A stretch of DNA of 10,363 nt. Origin: Steroidobacteraceae bacterium (lineage in GTDB: Bacteria; Pseudomonadota; Gammaproteobacteria; Steroidobacterales; Steroidobacteraceae). Position 1 is the stretch's first letter. The number at the start of each line of letters is the position of its first letter. Location: assembly GCA_025927665.1 (NCBI GenBank), contig JAICKZ010000101.1, forward strand, positions 1 through 10,363. The letters run 5' to 3'. Under the pieces are notes generated by a model that was not told the origin of the DNA, searched no databases, and saw nothing but the letters and a program-made list of their open reading frames with translations. Position numbers and translations under genes: made by a program. Below are positions 6,679-10,363 of this stretch, in pieces.

Positions 6679-7170
6679 CTAATCTGGTATCGCGTTTATG
6701 CAATTCACTTTTCCAGAATAACCTTGCTGCATTGTTTGCTTGAGCAGTTCACAAACCTTATTGCCTTCATCAGAGGTAAGGCCATATACCACCATGCGAC
6801 CATCACGTTCATAGCGTGAGCCACGATCAAAGCTGAGATAAGTAGAATGTATCGGTGTGTTATCGAATAAACGTAAGTAGCGAGGTTCCAAATCATTGCG
6901 ACACTTCATTGCCGTAAGCTCACAAGTGGGACAATCTTTTACAATTTTTTTCCATACGCGTTCAGAGCGCATTTCGCAATCTTCGACGTTTGCCATTTTT
7001 CCAAACAGAGCGGTATCGATATCTCTTCCCGGAGTTTTCATGCTCAATCTAAATTCAACGTATATCGGATCAGTGATTTCAGCGGTATATGCGCCATTCC
7101 TGATTTCTGACTGCCGATAACCTGCATAAGCAATGACGGCAATTAACGCGATGATAATTAATTTTTTCAT
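6679..7170 (-). CDS. Hypothetical protein with N-terminal membrane segment and six cysteines
   Basis: I do not recognise this 163-residue protein. It begins MKKLIIIALIAVIAYAGYR: two lysines, a hydrophobic stretch at about 4-16, and an AYA sequence (14-16) that could be a signal peptidase I site. It is therefore either secreted to the periplasm or held by one N-terminal helix. The rest is soluble and charged, with Cys65, Cys80, Cys83 (CPTC), Cys90, Cys140 and Cys157; all six lie outside the membrane segment, so up to three disulfides are possible. The Shine-Dalgarno AAGGA lies 4 nt before the ATG at 7170, supporting real translation. It converges on serS with only 41 bp between stop codons, and lies 97 bp downstream of the phosphatase gene on the same strand, so co-transcription is possible. 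No catalytic motif or lipobox is seen. Confidence 0.75.
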   Translation of the reverse strand: MKKLIIIALIAVIAYAGYRQSEIRNGAYTAEITDPIYVEFRLSMKTPGRDIDTALFGKMANVEDCEMRSERVWKKIVKDCPTCELTAMKCRNDLEPRYLRLFDNTPIHSTYLSFDRGSRYERDGRMVVYGLTSDEGNKVCELLKQTMQQGYSGKVNCINAIPD

Positions 7171-7203
7171 TTGATCCTTGATTCCTGTATTTAAGGCTGA
7201 GAG

Positions 7204-7232
7204 ATCCTAACGATGATGGGCGCGGTAAACAA
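7204..7232 (-). promoter_or_regulatory. Possible promoter for the hypothetical gene at 6679-7170
   Basis: On the minus strand TTGTTT (7232-7227), a 17-nt spacer, and TAGGAT (7209-7204), about 34 nt upstream of the start codon. The hexamers match consensus only partly, so independent transcription from the phosphatase gene is possible but not established. Confidence 0.28.
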
Positions 7233-7267
7233 CATCAATATAAGCTGGAGGAAAACGAAATTACAGA

Positions 7268-7762
7268 TTATTTTCTACGTGAGCCTTGAATCTCTTTCAC
7301 AATCTGTAAGCATCCATCTTCAAGCAAATCGAGCACATGTTCAAAATCGCTCATAGTGCCGTAGTAAGGGTCGGGCACTTCTTTATCGGTATGTGCAGTA
7401 CAGTACGACACGAAGCGTTTCACCTTATGTCGATTCTCTGCTGTAGATAAACGCATCAGCGCGGCAAAGTTTTCATCGTCCATCGCCAGGATCAAGTCAA
7501 ATTCATCGATATCTTCAGCTCTTACTTTACGCGCTGCACCGGTCATCGGTAAGCCGCGTTTGCGACCAGCAGCAATCATGCGCGAGTCGGGCGCATGACC
7601 GATATGATATCCATGGGTTCCGGCCGAATCACAAGTCACTGCGTCCGCGAGGTTCGCATCCTCTAAAAGTTTGCGCATCACGTTTTCGCCTGCAGGCGAA
7701 CGACAGATGTTGCCCATGCATACAAACAGTATTGAAGTAATCGTAGATGGTTGTAAGTTCAT
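7268..7762 (-). CDS. Low-molecular-weight protein tyrosine phosphatase
   Basis: Cytoplasmic cysteine-dependent phosphatase of 164 residues, the usual family length. The P-loop CMGNICRS (residues 15-22) has nucleophile Cys15, phosphate-binding Arg21 and Ser22. The general acid Asp131 lies in VPDPYYG (129-135). Other family marks are CDSAGTHGYHIG (44-55), PDSRMI (58-63), RKVRAEDIDEFDLILAMDDEN (78-98) and the C-terminal helix. The P-loop residue before the last Cys is Ile, as in tyrosine-specific members; arginine phosphatases such as YwlE have Thr there, so phosphotyrosine or small aryl phosphates are the likelier substrates. In Gram-negatives such enzymes (Wzb, Etp) often partner capsule tyrosine kinases, but no kinase or wz gene is in view, so the partner is unknown. 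No clear Shine-Dalgarno precedes ATG 7762. Divergent from the GH3 gene. Confidence 0.94.
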   Translation of the reverse strand: MNLQPSTITSILFVCMGNICRSPAGENVMRKLLEDANLADAVTCDSAGTHGYHIGHAPDSRMIAAGRKRGLPMTGAARKVRAEDIDEFDLILAMDDENFAALMRLSTAENRHKVKRFVSYCTAHTDKEVPDPYYGTMSDFEHVLDLLEDGCLQIVKEIQGSRRK

Positions 7763-7853
7763 CGCGTGAATCTGATTAAATTAGCCTAAATAAGTTGTAT
7801 TTGGATGATAACACTTGGTATGTTGCTATTTCCAAACTGAAGAGATGTCTCGC

Positions 7854-10363
7854 ATGCTTGTGATGATTAGAACAGTCGGTTGTATATTGATCTTGATCAT
7901 AATGCACGGCGCATTTGCTGAGCAAACGACCTTTGCTAGTCATCGTAACGAAGTACTCGAAGCGCGTATTAGTCAACTATTGACGAAACTCACCTTGGAT
8001 GAAAAAGTATCGCTGCTTTCAGGCATATCAGGGTTTGATACCGCTTCGATTGAGCGATTAGGTATTCATGGCATGACGTTTTCAGATGGCGCACATGGAG
8101 TTCGATCAAATGATGGCGATGTTGCAACCGTGTACCCGGTTGGCATGGCGCTGGCCTCAACTTGGAATGTTGACCTGGCACAAGCAGAAGGTAAGGCCAT
8201 TGGTGAAGAAGCACATGAACATGATGTGCAAGTTATGTTGGGTCCTAATATCAATCTAATCCGTTCACCATTAGCGGGCCGCAATTTTGAAACCTTTGGT
8301 GAAGATCCCATACTCACCAGTCGCATCGGTATTGGTTACGTGCAAGGTATGCAAAGCGTTGGTGTAAGTGCCACACCCAAACATTTTGTTGCCAACGAGC
8401 AAGAAACGGAAAGATTTCGTGGCAGTTCAAATGTGGACGAACGTACTTTGCACGAGTTGTACTTGGTGCCATTTGAAAATGTTGTACATGAAGCGCACCC
8501 CTGGTCATTGATGACTGCTTACAATCGCGTCAATGGAACCTTCATGACGGAGCATGGAGATTTGTTAAAGCAGTTATTGAAGAAAGAATGGAATTTCGAT
8601 GGTGTTGTGATGTCCGATTGGGGTGCTGCGCACACGCTGAATGTTATCAATAATGGACTTGATCTTGAAATGCCGGGTCCTGCGCGTGTATTTGGCGATG
8701 ATTTAGTGCATGCCGTTTATTATCATCAAGTGAGCGAATCCGTCATCAATGAAGCAGTGCGTCGGGTGCTAAGGCTATATGCGCGGACGGGACATCTTGA
8801 TCCAGAGCAGAAAAAAAATGCGAATAAATTATTGCATGTAGCTCAATCACAAGAATATAACCAAGTTGCACGCCATGTAGCGGCAGAAGCAATTACTTTG
8901 TTGAAGAATGACAAAGCGGTGTTACCACTGGATGCAACTAAAATAAAACGTCTTGCCGTAATCGGCCCTAATGCAGATACCGCGATCATTCAAGGCAGTG
9001 GCAGTTCACAAGTATTGGCGAGTGAATTCGTCACGCCATTACAAGCGATTCACGCATTGTTACCCACCAATGTTCAGGTCAGCTATGAATCCGGTGTTGA
9101 TAATGAATGGTCGCCACGAGTGCTTGATACTCGTTACTTCAGTCCAACCCGTGATCGCAAACAGAATGGATTGCTAGCGACTTATTACGCAAATGCAAAA
9201 GCAGCTGGAAAGCCTGTGTTATCGCAAGTGGAAACCAATATTGGTGGGATGTCATTCGGTGGTGTAGTCACTACGCACGGTATCAAGCAATTGTCCACGC
9301 GTTGGAATGGTTTTTTCTTTGCGCCTCTAAGTGGGGAATACGAGTTCTCACTTGAACATTTGGATGTTCATAAGGGATCTCATCTTGCTGGCGATGGCGT
9401 TAAAGTAAGTGTGAAGATGCTCATTGATAAGAAAATCATTCTCGGTGATCACGCACCTAACAGCGAATACGTGACCATGACTTCATTGCCAACACGTGCT
9501 CACGCCACGAAAGTTAAATTAAAGGCAGGGCAAGTTTATTCATTTGAAATTTCGTACTCAGCAACCGGCTTGTCCTATCACGCGTTGCGTGTTGGTGTGC
9601 GTCTTCCAGAAGGCACGATTGCTGCGGCAGTAGAAGCGGCACAACATGCCGATGCAGCGATTGTGTTTGTAGGTTCTTCGAGTACCACAGATAGTGAAGG
9701 TCGTGATCGTGTGGGTATTGACTTAGGTTTTAATCAGGATGAGTTAGTTACAGCAGTTGCTGCAGTAAATCCTCACACCGTTGTGGTACTTAATAATGGT
9801 GGTCCCGTAGCGATGCCATGGATCAATCAAGTCAATGCCGTGCTAGATGCATGGCTGCCAGGGCAAGAGGGACCGCGTGCTATTGCGGATGTATTGTTCG
9901 GCAAAGTGAATCCATCTGGAAAACTGCCAGTGAGTTTTCCAAAACGTTTGCAAGATAATCCAGCGTATCTTTATTTTCCCGGCAAACGTGTTGCACATTA
10001 CGGTGAAGGGATCTTCATTGGTTATCGTTACTATGATAAGAAAGAGATCGAGCCCTTGTTTCCGTTTGGCTATGGATTGTCATATACACAATTTGAATAT
10101 CGCAATTTGCATGTGACAAAGAAAAGCAAGTTAAGTGATGACATTACCGTCCAAGTTGATATCAAGAATGTGGGTGAACGTGCGGGTGCGGAAGTTGTGG
10201 AATTGTATGTAGGCGACCAAGATTGTCGCGAAGCTTGTCCAGTGCGTGAATTAAAAGCATTTTCTAAACCGATGTTGCAACCGGGAGAGTCGCGAACATT
10301 GTCCTTTGTGCTCACACCACGAGACTTTTCACATTACGATATTCACGCCAATGAATGGCAAGA
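7854..10363 (+). CDS. Secreted GH3 family beta-glucosidase-like enzyme with PA14 domain (3' end outside window)
   Basis: Retaining glycoside hydrolase family 3 enzyme, exported; 836 residues are visible. The N-terminus (MLVMIRTVGCILILIMHGAF) is a Sec signal with likely cleavage at AFA/EQ. The (beta/alpha)8 domain spans about 38-320: FSDGAHGVR (Asp78), GRNFETFGEDP (Arg143), KHFVANEQETER (Lys176, His177), and VVMSDWGAAH with nucleophile Asp255. The second domain starts near LLKNDKAVLPL (350) and is split by a PA14-type beta domain (about 438-585, opening GLLATYYANA). Acid/base candidate Glu615 lies in DSEGRDR. NPSGKLPVSFP and FPFGYGLSYT follow, then a fibronectin-III-like domain from about 760, cut near its end. 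Substrate is probably a beta-glucoside or related beta-linked sugar; GH3 also includes xylosidases. ATG 7854 has GAAGAGA 8 nt upstream; in-frame ATGs at 7845 and 7863 are alternatives. Confidence 0.94.
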   Translation, partial: MLVMIRTVGCILILIIMHGAFAEQTTFASHRNEVLEARISQLLTKLTLDEKVSLLSGISGFDTASIERLGIHGMTFSDGAHGVRSNDGDVATVYPVGMALASTWNVDLAQAEGKAIGEEAHEHDVQVMLGPNINLIRSPLAGRNFETFGEDPILTSRIGIGYVQGMQSVGVSATPKHFVANEQETERFRGSSNVDERTLHELYLVPFENVVHEAHPWSLMTAYNRVNGTFMTEHGDLLKQLLKKEWNFDGVVMSDWGAAHTLNVINNGLDLEMPGPARVFGDDLVHAVYYHQVSESVINEAVRRVLRLYARTGHLDPEQKKNANKLLHVAQSQEYNQVARHVAAEAITLLKNDKAVLPLDATKIKRLAVIGPNADTAIIQGSGSSQVLASEFVTPLQAIHALLPTNVQVSYESGVDNEWSPRVLDTRYFSPTRDRKQNGLLATYYANAKAAGKPVLSQVETNIGGMSFGGVVTTHGIKQLSTRWNGFFFAPLSGEYEFSLEHLDVHKGSHLAGDGVKVSVKMLIDKKIILGDHAPNSEYVTMTSLPTRAHATKVKLKAGQVYSFEISYSATGLSYHALRVGVRLPEGTIAAAVEAAQHADAAIVFVGSSSTTDSEGRDRVGIDLGFNQDELVTAVAAVNPHTVVVLNNGGPVAMPWINQVNAVLDAWLPGQEGPRAIADVLFGKVNPSGKLPVSFPKRLQDNPAYLYFPGKRVAHYGEGIFIGYRYYDKKEIEPLFPFGYGLSYTQFEYRNLHVTKKSKLSDDITVQVDIKNVGERAGAEVVELYVGDQDCREACPVRELKAFSKPMLQPGESRTLSFVLTPRDFSHYDIHANEWQ

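Noticed and set aside
7247..7257. Strong plus-strand GGAGG sequence resembling a ribosome binding site
   Set aside because: No ATG, GTG or TTG follows at usable spacing, and both neighbouring genes are on the minus strand.
7795..7829. Promoter for the GH3 gene (TTGTAT or TTGGAT with a following -10)
   Set aside because: The hexamers at 16-18 nt spacing match the -10 consensus at only about 3 of 6 positions, too weak to list.
7854..7925. GH3 enzyme as a lipoprotein because a Cys occurs near the N-terminus
   Set aside because: The Cys is before the hydrophobic core and there is no L-x-G/A-C lipobox; AFA/EQ fits signal peptidase I cleavage.
8066..8326. Antisense open frame inside the GH3 gene
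   Set aside because: The plus strand here encodes the conserved GH3 motifs SDGAHGVR and GRNFETFGEDP, so the antisense frame is coincidental.

Overview
The window is a chromosomal segment from a gammaproteobacterium. The best evidence is gene order: divergent trxB, then ftsK, lolA, rarA and serS, the same order as around ftsK in Escherichia coli and many other Gammaproteobacteria. LolA and a 4TM-type FtsK with a C-terminal gamma domain mean a Gram-negative cell. Base composition looks moderate by eye (no count made). The genus cannot be named from this sequence. Two differences from E. coli stand out: no lrp gene lies between trxB and ftsK, and a small VanZ-like membrane protein gene sits between lolA and rarA.

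Layout. Positions 1-221 hold the start of trxB on the minus strand, cut by the window edge. Positions 222-497 are a divergent promoter region with a 16-bp dyad and a repeated TGCGCA element. Positions 498-5216 hold ftsK, lolA, the vanZ-like gene and rarA on the plus strand, with gaps of 13 and 12 bp and then a 4-bp ATGA overlap, so probably one operon. Positions 5217-5356 contain a long imperfect hairpin that looks like a dispersed intergenic palindrome, and a plausible promoter for serS (5357-6637). Converging on serS from the minus strand are an unrecognised cysteine-containing exported or anchored protein (6679-7170) and a low-molecular-weight protein tyrosine phosphatase (7268-7762). Divergent from the phosphatase, a secreted GH3 glycosidase with an inserted PA14 domain (7854 onward) runs off the right edge, probably only a few residues short of its end.

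How the genes work together. The left two thirds is housekeeping: thioredoxin reduction (TrxB), chromosome segregation at the septum (FtsK), lipoprotein transport to the outer membrane (LolA), replication-fork maintenance (RarA) and tRNA-Ser charging (SerS). The right third looks accessory: signalling or envelope-related dephosphorylation, an unknown envelope protein, and an enzyme for beta-linked glycosides.

I found no CRISPR array, transposase, tRNA, rRNA or convincing prophage sequence. Nothing amounts to a clearly undescribed multigene system. The best leads are the hairpin element, the unknown six-cysteine protein, the vanZ-like insertion in the ftsK operon, and the unusual initiation region of ftsK.
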